DNA of 64,000 nucleotides from Alcanivorax sp. (GTDB taxonomy: Bacteria; Pseudomonadota; Gammaproteobacteria; Pseudomonadales; Alcanivoracaceae). The notes below the pieces were generated by a model. The model was given only the letters and a program-made list of their open reading frames with translations. It ran no database searches and was not told where the DNA came from. The stretch covers positions 2,359,933 through 2,423,932 of the forward strand of contig NZ_CP080267.1 of assembly GCF_019431375.1 (NCBI RefSeq). The letters are read 5' to 3'. This document shows positions 34,384 through 42,300 of the stretch, piece by piece (within the stretch, counting starts at the first letter, position 1; every line of letters begins with the position of its first letter). A program made the translations under genes and the position numbers.

Positions 34384-35877
34384 ATGAAAACAACAATAAC
34401 AAGTGCCCTGCTGCTGGCCGTTGGCGCGATCAGCCAGGCTGCAATGCAACCCATGGACGAAGCAGAAATGTCTGCCGCCCATGGGGCCGGCATTGCCGTG
34501 GCACTGGATGACTTTGCCTACCTGATGGCGCCTACCAGCTATCTGGAACAGGTGGGCTCCACACCAGCCGATGCCTGCACCGGCAGCGGTACTGTAGCGT
34601 CCAATCTCGATTGCTGGCGTCGCGGCGACCTGCGCTGGTATGGACTCAACCTGAGTAGCGCAGTCAATGTGGCCGGCGCTGGTCTGCATTGGGACGACAC
34701 CTCGGCTTGCAACCCTGGCGCCACTGCCATGAACTGCCCACGGGGCGGACAGATCGCCAATTTCTCACCGTTCGACAACCCCTATCTGATGCGCGCCTGG
34801 TCCCCCAAAGGTATGGATTATCAGGGCAACCTGGTCAACAACGACCCGGGCAACCCGGACAAGACCATCTACGAATACCTGGCCCCCACCAGCCAGCCGG
34901 ATTACCTGATGTCCTTCTGGGGCGAAATCGAAGCCGGCGCCACCCGCGATCCATCCACCCAGGCCCTGGCTGCCGGCACGGGCGTGGCCAATGACGGCGG
35001 CCTGCTGAAAAGCCAGACCATTATCCGCGGCAATGCGGCAGGCAGCGTGTTCCGCATGTTCCGTTTTACCGATTCCGGCACCAGCCCCCTTTACGGTGAG
35101 ACGTTTGCCATGCTGTATCACTCTTACCTGCAAGGAGACTTCCGCTTCAGCGTGGCCCAGCACGACAATGACAATAACCCGGGCACCCCCAGCTCCTTTG
35201 CTAGCGACACCATCGGCCAGGCGCCACGGTTCGGCAATAATGAAGGCCTGCACTTCCGCAACTTGGATGCCTTTTTGCCATTGGGCCAGCTCTACTACCA
35301 GGCACTGGTACTCAATGCGGTAGGCAACAGCGGCAACTTTTCCCTGGAGCTGACCCGGATACCCAACAACCCTACCGTCTACAACCGCTACTACGGCCTG
35401 AATGACGGCGATGTACTGGGCTACGAAACCGCCCGACTGGCGCTGGCCAATCTGGGGCAGCCCTGTGCCGCCGATGACCAGAATTGTCTGAATTACCGTA
35501 GTTCCCACGGGCATATCCGCTACGGCGACTGGCACCCCGGTGCCGCTACCGGCCGCAACAGTATCAACAACACCAACGACGGCATTTTCTTTCGTGCCTG
35601 CATTGACTGCGCCCCCTTCAATGCCTACGCGGCACGGTCGCTGGTTATCGACAAAAGAGGACCCACAAATAGCCGGCAACGCACACAAAACTACCAGTGC
35701 AACACCGGCAACGCAGGCGGTTGTACCGTGGATGGCAGTGGCCCTGTGATTACTCAGAGCATCGGCGACTACACCCGTACCTTTCCCACCAAAAACGTGA
35801 ACCTGGGCGATGCCCGAATGGAAGGGCTGCTGATCAATCGTTTCGAACTGATCAGCTGTCAGTCAGGGGGGTGCTGA
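34384..35877 (+). CDS. Secreted protein 1 of the 'xDxxLxxxxGxxG' cluster
   Basis: A 497-residue exported protein. The signal peptide (1-20, SQA) is immediately followed by MDEAEMSAAHGAGIAVAL, a version of the motif shared by the next three proteins. The rest is rich in Asn, Gly, Asp and aromatic residues with beta-strand character, and Cys pairs near the middle and end (CAADDQNC; CIDC; CQSGGC). It recalls DUF6160/Fil-type proteins of Acinetobacter and Pseudomonas (putative surface or fimbria-associated), an attribution I hold with moderate confidence. The stop overlaps the next ATG (TGATG), so they are coupled. Confidence 0.65.
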   Translation: MKTTITSALLLAVGAISQAAMQPMDEAEMSAAHGAGIAVALDDFAYLMAPTSYLEQVGSTPADACTGSGTVASNLDCWRRGDLRWYGLNLSSAVNVAGAGLHWDDTSACNPGATAMNCPRGGQIANFSPFDNPYLMRAWSPKGMDYQGNLVNNDPGNPDKTIYEYLAPTSQPDYLMSFWGEIEAGATRDPSTQALAAGTGVANDGGLLKSQTIIRGNAAGSVFRMFRFTDSGTSPLYGETFAMLYHSYLQGDFRFSVAQHDNDNNPGTPSSFASDTIGQAPRFGNNEGLHFRNLDAFLPLGQLYYQALVLNAVGNSGNFSLELTRIPNNPTVYNRYYGLNDGDVLGYETARLALANLGQPCAADDQNCLNYRSSHGHIRYGDWHPGAATGRNSINNTNDGIFFRACIDCAPFNAYAARSLVIDKRGPTNSRQRTQNYQCNTGNAGGCTVDGSGPVITQSIGDYTRTFPTKNVNLGDARMEGLLINRFELISCQSGGC

Positions 35878-36521
35878 TGATTTTTCGGATGCTGCCATTT
35901 TTGACCGCAATACTGCTCGCCAGCCACACAGTCTTCGCACTGGAACCGGTTGGCGATGATGAATTGGCCGCGATCACCGGTGCCGAAGGGATGCAGCTGA
36001 GCCTGCGTCTGCGCAACAACATTGATGCAAGCGGCTCGCCAATAAATTGCACCGGCAATCTCAACGGCTGTCGCATGGGGCTGGAATTTTCCGGCCGGGA
36101 AGGCATATGGCTGATGCTCAAGGATTATTACGGCGCCCTTGAAATCAATGATATCCGTCTCGATGGCGATGTACTCCCAGACACTGCCACCAGCTATGCG
36201 GATCCGGACCGTTTTCGAGCGCTCACGGATGGTGACGCAGATGGCCAGGGTGATTGCCTGCTAGACGGTTGCAGCCCCTCAGGCCTGCAGGCCGTTCGTG
36301 TTTCCTACCCGGCCAGCAAAGCCCCCGGGGAATACAACGACCTTAACCTGCTGATGAACATCGGCCGCACAGCCCTGGAATTTGATGACGGCGCCACTCC
36401 GGGCTATATGCGCGATGCCGCTGACGGTAGCGTGCTCGGTTTTCGCATGGCCGATAGCGCAGCACTCAATGCGCCTTCACGTTCGAAATTTATGGGGGAT
36501 GCCCATGTGTTCGGTTTCTGA
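35877..36521 (+). CDS. Secreted protein 2 of the cluster
   Basis: A 214-residue exported protein. The signal peptide (1-21, FAL) is followed at once by PVGDDELAAITGAEGMQLSL, the clearest copy of the shared motif. The body has an EF-hand-like acidic stretch (DGDADGQGDCLLDGC) and beta character. The ATG overlaps the preceding stop (TGATG). The gene end overlaps the next gene start by 17 bp. It is the smallest of the four, perhaps a minor subunit of a common assembly. No enzymatic motif. Confidence 0.65.
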   Translation: MIFRMLPFLTAILLASHTVFALEPVGDDELAAITGAEGMQLSLRLRNNIDASGSPINCTGNLNGCRMGLEFSGREGIWLMLKDYYGALEINDIRLDGDVLPDTATSYADPDRFRALTDGDADGQGDCLLDGCSPSGLQAVRVSYPASKAPGEYNDLNLLMNIGRTALEFDDGATPGYMRDAADGSVLGFRMADSAALNAPSRSKFMGDAHVFGF

Positions 36522-37887
36522 CACAGGCTGGCGCACGGGCATGCTGATTTCCCTGATCAGCCTCACAGCAATGCTGCTGCCCTATTCGGGACTGGCCATG
36601 ACCGCCATGGATGACAACGCCCTGGCCCGTGTTACCGGCCAGAACGGCAGCCTGTTTCTCGCCGACCATATCAGCCCCAATGAACTGGAAGGAGCCCCCA
36701 CCGATGGCACCGCCAATTTCGATTTTTACCGCATGGGACTGGACGCCAAGCTCAACCTGAACCTGAACATTGCCAAATTTCAGCTGGGGTGTGGCGGCGT
36801 CAACGATCTACTCACCACCAGCCCTGCCTGCGATCTGGATGTGGACTACCTGGGCTTCATGGGCATCAATGCTGCCGGTAACCGCCCTGCCTATAACGCA
36901 GACAATGCCGATGACAGCGGCAACTGGGGGCCGGAGAGCGCCTTCGAACTGATTCGCCCCTACATGGAGCTGGCGATAAAGAACGATGACAACCCTACTC
37001 TGCGGGAAGTGGTCGGCATCAAGCTGGGGGCGCAAACCATCAATGGTGCACTGCGCATGGGCCGGGATTATCTCAACAAGGGGTATCCCAATGAAGTGGC
37101 CTCCGGGGCGGGCAATATCATCAACCAGGAGCATGGCAGCACTTGCGTTCCCGGCGCTACAACCGGTGCCGGCGTGCTGGGCTGCCATTCCGGCCTCAAC
37201 TCGATCAGCGGGTATTTGCCCGGCCTGGAGCTTTCCGCTGGCTTCAGGGCACGGGCAAGGATATGCGACCCTATACTTCTGTGTGTCTGGCCTTTTTATC
37301 CATCCATAACCGCAAATATTGACGGCTGTATCGGCCGCATCAATTTCTCCCCATGCTCCTCCAGTGACACGCCGTTTTTTATCGATGCTGGAGGCACACG
37401 GCTAAGCAGTCTTTATGTGGCCGCGGCACAACTCAGGATGAAGGCAGATGTGACTTTGGGCATCGCCCTGGAAGGCTATGGCTCACTGGAGATAGACACC
37501 CGCCAGATTCATTACCTGCTCACCCCCAACAGCTCTGGCTTCTTCCTCTCTCTGCAGAGGGAACCCGTTTCCTGGCCACATTACGAAAAGACACCACCAG
37601 CAACCAGGTTGGGCAGCTTTGACGCATGCGACCCCCAGTATGGGCAGGTAACCGGGCGTTGCAGCAGCGCCTATTCTTCCCGCGCCAATACCGGCTGGTG
37701 GCTGAGTGCCGCCAACGCAAAAGTGCTCGATCTGCGCCCCTCCGACCGCATCGTATTACCCGGCTCTTTCAACCTTATCGGGCTGATCAGCGCCCTGGGG
37801 CCAAACAATAGTCCCATCCATATCGACAACCCCAAGCTGGATTTTGTCGCGGCGCAGAATTGTTACGGCTCGGCCCGGTTCTGCTAG
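36505..37887 (+). CDS. Secreted protein 3 of the cluster
   Basis: A 460-residue exported protein. A longish signal peptide (hydrophobic 14-32, ending GLAMT) is followed by AMDDNALARVTGQNGSLFL, the shared motif. The body contains repeated beta segments and several Cys (LLCVWPFYPSITANIDGCIG, CSSAYSS, NCYGSARFC). ATG 36505 is chosen, since GGGGGA lies five bases upstream; ATG 36499 is possible and overlaps gene 2. The open frame extends further upstream inside gene 2 but has no export signal. Function unknown. Confidence 0.65.
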   Translation: MCSVSDTGWRTGMLISLISLTAMLLPYSGLAMTAMDDNALARVTGQNGSLFLADHISPNELEGAPTDGTANFDFYRMGLDAKLNLNLNIAKFQLGCGGVNDLLTTSPACDLDVDYLGFMGINAAGNRPAYNADNADDSGNWGPESAFELIRPYMELAIKNDDNPTLREVVGIKLGAQTINGALRMGRDYLNKGYPNEVASGAGNIINQEHGSTCVPGATTGAGVLGCHSGLNSISGYLPGLELSAGFRARARICDPILLCVWPFYPSITANIDGCIGRINFSPCSSSDTPFFIDAGGTRLSSLYVAAAQLRMKADVTLGIALEGYGSLEIDTRQIHYLLTPNSSGFFLSLQREPVSWPHYEKTPPATRLGSFDACDPQYGQVTGRCSSAYSSRANTGWWLSAANAKVLDLRPSDRIVLPGSFNLIGLISALGPNNSPIHIDNPKLDFVAAQNCYGSARFC

Positions 37888-37895
37888 GAGGCTCC

Positions 37896-40067
37896 ATGAC
37901 ACAGCCCCGCCACACCTTGCTGCTACTGTTGTGCCCCTCCCTGACATGGGCCGGGCTGGAACCGCTCAACGACGCCAGTCTATCAGCCATCAACGGACAA
38001 GATGGCCTCTCAGCCACGCTGAGTCATGCCGGCATCAGCGCCGATCAGCTTAACTGGGTCACCGACGACAATGGACTTAATGATTTTTCCTGCACAGGCG
38101 GCGCCGCAAATCAGCATGCCTGCACCCTGATTCAGGACATCCAGATCACCGGCGCCAATGGCAGCAGTGGTGGCATCACCCAGCTCGACCTTGATGTGGG
38201 AACCGATACCGGCGGCAATCCGCTGATGGCCCTGGCTGGCAGCTGGTCGCCACAGCGACTGGTGCTGGGTGGACTGACATACAACACTCCCGCCATGGAC
38301 GCGGCGGCCAGCTCGCTGGGCACCTTTGCGGTTCAGTCCCATGGCAACTTCAACCTGGTCAACCGGGGCGGCCCCTTCAACAGCGCTGGCAATTTTGCTC
38401 AGCTGACATTTCACGCCGAGGGTGACCTGTTCTACCGCCAGGGCAATGCCAGCGCCGCCGAACTGAGCCTGGCCGACTTTCTGGTAGACACCCGCTTCAC
38501 TAACGGTGCGGCCGGTGGCCACGCCCCGGCAACAGGGCGGCTGGGCATCGATGACGCCGGCCTGTTCCTTAGCGCACCCTATGCAAGGACGGACATCGCC
38601 TTTGACCTGGCCTTCAAAAACACACCCACGGATTTCGACATAACCGGCCGCCAGCGCCTGTTGCACTTCGGCTGGCATGGCGGTCTGGCCAATCCACTGC
38701 TGCGCATCGGCAGTGGCGGCTTCGGGTACAACACCTACATGGATGGACCCAACACTTTCCAGGATTACGATGGCAACCAGACGGGCAACCGTTCCCAGGG
38801 CATAAACCTGCTCAGCCAATGGGATTTCGACAACGATTTCCGTCTGGACATCGGCGAAGCCGGTGGTAACGGCACCGTCACCTCCCTGTCCAACTGGCGT
38901 CGTCTGGGGAATGCGCCCGGACCGATGTTTTCCTTTCCGGTGATTTTCGATGTCATTCAGGGAGGCAGCGGCCCCACCGGACTCTGTGCCGGCGGCTTCA
39001 CCTCGGGTATACCGGACCAGAACTCCTGCATTGCCTCCGGCGGGGAATGGCTGGCCAGCGATGGACCGGGAGCCAATGAGGCCTCTTTTGCCACCCTGAT
39101 ACGCGATGCACAGTTGCTGGCCTATGGCTCTCATATACGGGTCAACGACCCGGCGGCAGAAGGCAACGTCACTCCTGTCAACTGGGGGCTGGCGTTTACC
39201 TACGGAAAACTGGATGCGGATATTTTCCTCTATCCCGAAGGTCGTGGCGACGGCGTCCCTGTTAGCACTACCAGCACCGGCATCCGCGCCGACATTACCC
39301 TCATTGCCCAGTCCCCAGATGCCTGGCGACGAGCCAATAGCAGCAGTGCCACCATTCGCAGCAGCGCCGGCAATGGTTGGCAGAGCAATACGCATTTTAT
39401 GGTGGTTGATACCAATTCCGGCATCCCCGGCAGTAGCGGCCATAATGGCGTCGGCATCGTCAACGGCGACATTCTGTACCAGGCCCGTGACCTGTTTCTG
39501 CGCGTCACCGACGGTGACAGCGGTTACCCGGACCTGCCTGGCGGGCTCTGGCTGCAAACCGACAACAAGGCGCAATACCGTTTCCGCGGCATCTTCGGCG
39601 GCGGCGACATGGCGGACTTGAGTTATGACGCGCTGACCAAGATTTCACTGGTGGATATCAATCTCAGCACCGACCGGTTTCTCTTCGTTCTCAACCCGTT
39701 AACGGTCAACACCTTCACTGGTGCCGCCCCCATCGGCTTTAACGGTCTGCTCAACTTCGACGGCGATGCGTATATGCGTTTCGGCGAAATTTCCAGCCCG
39801 CAGTCCACCTTCTACGTGAATCAGGTATCCGGCACGGTAGCCTGGAAAGATGGCGAAGTGGCACTAATGTCAGGCCAGAACACCGCTGACAGCCTGCCAC
39901 AATTATCCATCCGCAATGATCTGCTGCTGGGCCAGTCCGCTCACTTTGGCGACAACGGAGGACAGCCCCTGGTTGGCACTGTCGGCTTCGGCACCGAAGA
40001 CTTTGGCCGGATCGCCATCCCCGAAGGGCACTGGAACAGCGAAATCATCATGAAGATACCCAACTAG
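37896..40067 (+). CDS. Secreted protein 4 of the cluster, large beta-rich
   Basis: A 723-residue exported protein, the largest of the set. The signal peptide (1-20, TWA) precedes GLEPLNDASLSAINGQDGLS, the shared motif, followed by SHAGISADQLNWVTDDN. The remainder is a long Gly/Asn/Asp-rich beta repeat structure, likely a beta-helix or barrel-like domain (ITLIAQSPDAWRR, TGAAPIGFNGLLNFDGD, RFGEISSPQS). An excellent ribosome site AGGAGG lies before ATG 37896. It is similar in outline to DUF6160-containing FilF-like proteins. It may be the tip or surface component. Confidence 0.65.
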   Translation: MTQPRHTLLLLLCPSLTWAGLEPLNDASLSAINGQDGLSATLSHAGISADQLNWVTDDNGLNDFSCTGGAANQHACTLIQDIQITGANGSSGGITQLDLDVGTDTGGNPLMALAGSWSPQRLVLGGLTYNTPAMDAAASSLGTFAVQSHGNFNLVNRGGPFNSAGNFAQLTFHAEGDLFYRQGNASAAELSLADFLVDTRFTNGAAGGHAPATGRLGIDDAGLFLSAPYARTDIAFDLAFKNTPTDFDITGRQRLLHFGWHGGLANPLLRIGSGGFGYNTYMDGPNTFQDYDGNQTGNRSQGINLLSQWDFDNDFRLDIGEAGGNGTVTSLSNWRRLGNAPGPMFSFPVIFDVIQGGSGPTGLCAGGFTSGIPDQNSCIASGGEWLASDGPGANEASFATLIRDAQLLAYGSHIRVNDPAAEGNVTPVNWGLAFTYGKLDADIFLYPEGRGDGVPVSTTSTGIRADITLIAQSPDAWRRANSSSATIRSSAGNGWQSNTHFMVVDTNSGIPGSSGHNGVGIVNGDILYQARDLFLRVTDGDSGYPDLPGGLWLQTDNKAQYRFRGIFGGGDMADLSYDALTKISLVDINLSTDRFLFVLNPLTVNTFTGAAPIGFNGLLNFDGDAYMRFGEISSPQSTFYVNQVSGTVAWKDGEVALMSGQNTADSLPQLSIRNDLLLGQSAHFGDNGGQPLVGTVGFGTEDFGRIAIPEGHWNSEIIMKIPN

Positions 40068-40118
40068 CGAAACCTTCACCTCCGCGACAATAACAATGAA
40101 GAGAAGTGAGCCACAGCC

Positions 40119-41285
40119 ATGAAGCATCACCAACCGATATCCTTTCCGTTTTTTATCCTTCTCATTTTCTGCTCCCTGTTGCAGGGCTGTTCCATGTTTT
40201 CCCTGTCGCCGGATCTCAACCCTCCGCCACAGGAATACTTGGCGGCACCCGGTGCGCAGCCGGTGATTCTGGAAAGTGAAGACAACTTGGCTCTGTTCAG
40301 CCAGTGGTGGCTGCCAGACACACCACAAACACCCAAAGCGGTATTGCTGTTTCTCCACGGCACTATTGCCCATTCCGGATTTTATTCCCCCATGGCTAAC
40401 CATTTTTCCCAACAGGGTTATGCCGTTCTGGGGGTGGATTTTCGTGGTTGGGGGCAATCACAGGGCTATGGTCGCAACGGCGTCATCGACAGCTACGATG
40501 ACTACCTGCTGGACCTGAATGCGGCCTATCAACAAGTGAAAACCCGTTACCCGGATCTGCCGGTCTATCTGCAAGGTGAATCCATGGGCGGCACCATCGC
40601 CTTGCTATCGCAGATTGAAGGCACCATTGCCGTGGACGGGCTGATTCTCAATGCCCCCGCGGTTCGACCGGGCCTTAGCTTCGGGCCATTGAACTCACCG
40701 AACTGGCTGTCTGATGCCGGCCTGTGGATGTTGTCGCAACCCGGCAAGGTTTTCCCCAACATGCCGGCTTTTTACCATGGAGGCCTTATGGAGCGGCTCG
40801 GCGTCGGACTGATGCTAAAGGAGAAAGATAACCGGCAACGCTTTCTTGACGACCCGCACAATACTCACAAAGCGCTGCCCTTTGGGTACTTTACCGGTCT
40901 TCACAAAGCCACCGCCCGTGTCGAAGACGGTCTTGAGAAAGTCACCACGCCGGTTCTGATTCAGCAGGGCACCCGGGACGTGTTGGTGCCGCCACAATCC
41001 AGCGAATTTACCCTGGGACAACTGGGCAGCAAGGACAAGACCCTGAATGTCTACGACAAACTTACCCATGCCACACTCCATGATCGACGCCGTGAAACCG
41101 TCTGGGGAGACATTCTCCTTTGGGTGGAAGAACGCTTGCCGGAGATTACCGAAGAGCCCGTCAGCAACGACCAGCCTGAAGCACGGAAAGCGCCAGCCAG
41201 CACTCCGCTGCATGCCATGAACCCCGGAAAAACAATAGCGGGGGAAAACAGCGGCCAGCCGCAGCCCGAACAGCTTCAGCCTTAA
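40119..41285 (+). CDS. Lipoprotein alpha/beta hydrolase (lysophospholipase/monoacylglycerol lipase-like)
   Basis: A 388-residue lipoprotein: lipobox LLQGC (Cys 24), then an alpha/beta-hydrolase fold. Catalytic elements are the oxyanion HGTIAHSGFY region, the nucleophile elbow GESMGG and, toward the end, the acid in QGTRDVLVPP and the His in LTHATLHDRR. It is most like Hydrolase_4/PldB monoacylglycerol lipases. It starts 51 bp after secreted protein 4 and is probably the last gene of that operon. A Gln/Pro-rich tail (EARKAPASTP...) follows the catalytic domain. Expected to act on lipids at the envelope. Confidence 0.78.
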   Translation: MKHHQPISFPFFILLIFCSLLQGCSMFSLSPDLNPPPQEYLAAPGAQPVILESEDNLALFSQWWLPDTPQTPKAVLLFLHGTIAHSGFYSPMANHFSQQGYAVLGVDFRGWGQSQGYGRNGVIDSYDDYLLDLNAAYQQVKTRYPDLPVYLQGESMGGTIALLSQIEGTIAVDGLILNAPAVRPGLSFGPLNSPNWLSDAGLWMLSQPGKVFPNMPAFYHGGLMERLGVGLMLKEKDNRQRFLDDPHNTHKALPFGYFTGLHKATARVEDGLEKVTTPVLIQQGTRDVLVPPQSSEFTLGQLGSKDKTLNVYDKLTHATLHDRRRETVWGDILLWVEERLPEITEEPVSNDQPEARKAPASTPLHAMNPGKTIAGENSGQPQPEQLQP

Positions 41286-41316
41286 AAGACACGAGGGGAA
41301 ATGAGGGGTGGAGTAA

Positions 41317-41664
41317 TTACTTCGCGCCGCTCAGCTGCAGCATGTAGATCACGGTGTTACGGATTTCGTCGTCGCTGCAGTCGAAACAGCCTCCACGGGG
41401 GGGCATGGAGTTGATGCCGTCGATGGCTTCCTGGACCAGGGTGTCGAAACCTTCTTCTTCGATTTCGTGGGACCAGTAGAGGCGGTGTTCCTTGCCCACA
41501 CGGGGCGCCCCCAGGGCGCCGGAACCGTGGCAGGTTACGCAATATTGGCGATACAACTGCGCCCCGTCGCGGGCCTGCGAAGCATCCGCAGCGGCCGGGG
41601 CGCTATCGTCGGAACAGGCTGCCAGCCACAGGACCGACAGCATAATGAACAGCAGTCGCAGCAA
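41317..41664 (-). CDS. Cytochrome c5-type lipoprotein
   Basis: A 115-residue protein: lipobox LAAC (about 18), then a mono-haem domain with CVTCH and the axial Met in INSMPPRGGCFDCSDDEI. The second CxxC (GGCFDC) is typical of cytochrome c5. It carries electrons at the periplasmic face. It is adjacent (2 bp) to a longer homologue with the same C-terminal pattern, so the pair arose by tandem duplication. This one is membrane-tethered; the other is not. In Pseudomonas, a c5 gene also lies near rep. Confidence 0.85.
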   Translation of the reverse strand: MLRLLFIMLSVLWLAACSDDSAPAAADASQARDGAQLYRQYCVTCHGSGALGAPRVGKEHRLYWSHEIEEEGFDTLVQEAIDGINSMPPRGGCFDCSDDEIRNTVIYMLQLSGAK

Positions 41665-41666
41665 GA

Positions 41667-42134
41667 TTACTGACTCTGCCCAACCATGTACTCGACGGCA
41701 GCCTTGATCTCATCGTCAGAGCAATCCATGCACATGCCCTTGGGCGGCATGGCGTTGAAGCCTTCGATGGCGTGCTTGACCAGAGTGGCATTGCCCTTGG
41801 CGATACGCGGGGCCCAGGCAGCGGCATCACCGGTTTTGGGTGCACCCGCGGCACCAGTGGCATGACAGGCTGCACAGGCAGACTGGTGCACTTGTTCACC
41901 ACTGCGCGGACCACTGGCCACTTCTTCAGCAGCAGCGGCAGCGCTGCCGCAATCTTCACCTTCGACACACACAGAACCTACCGGCTGAATACGCTCGGCG
42001 ATGGCCCGCTCGCTGAATACAGAGCGCTCACCCAACGGGTAAGGGGAGATTTCCTTGGTGCTCTTTGCAGCCACGCTACCGGCGGCAAACAGGGTAGCGA
42101 CCAGTACCAGGCTGGCAGTCAGCATCTTTTTCAC
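41667..42134 (-). CDS. Soluble periplasmic c-type cytochrome (c5-like)
   Basis: A 155-residue exported protein. The signal peptide is at 1-23 (VAA). A roughly 60-residue extension with a Cys pair (VCVEGEDC) is followed by a haem domain with CAACH and axial Met in FNAMPPKGMCMDCSDDEI. GTG 42134 is chosen: GGTGG lies ahead and it gives MKKMLTASL. It lies 2 bp before the smaller homologue and is co-transcribed with it. The extra N-terminal region is Ala-rich and may be a linker. Confidence 0.85.
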   Translation of the reverse strand: MKKMLTASLVLVATLFAAGSVAAKSTKEISPYPLGERSVFSERAIAERIQPVGSVCVEGEDCGSAAAAAEEVASGPRSGEQVHQSACAACHATGAAGAPKTGDAAAWAPRIAKGNATLVKHAIEGFNAMPPKGMCMDCSDDEIKAAVEYMVGQSQ

Positions 42135-42300
42135 GATTCCACCTCTATTCTCTGTGTTTCGCCCGAAGGCGCTGCGCCGGCGATTATACCCGCTCAGGGC
42201 GTGGGGACAAAATGCTTGATGTTGTTCCTGACACCGAACATCGGACAGCGAAGGGAAAACCGACACTGCATGCCGTTACCGGATCTGGCGTCTGACGCTG

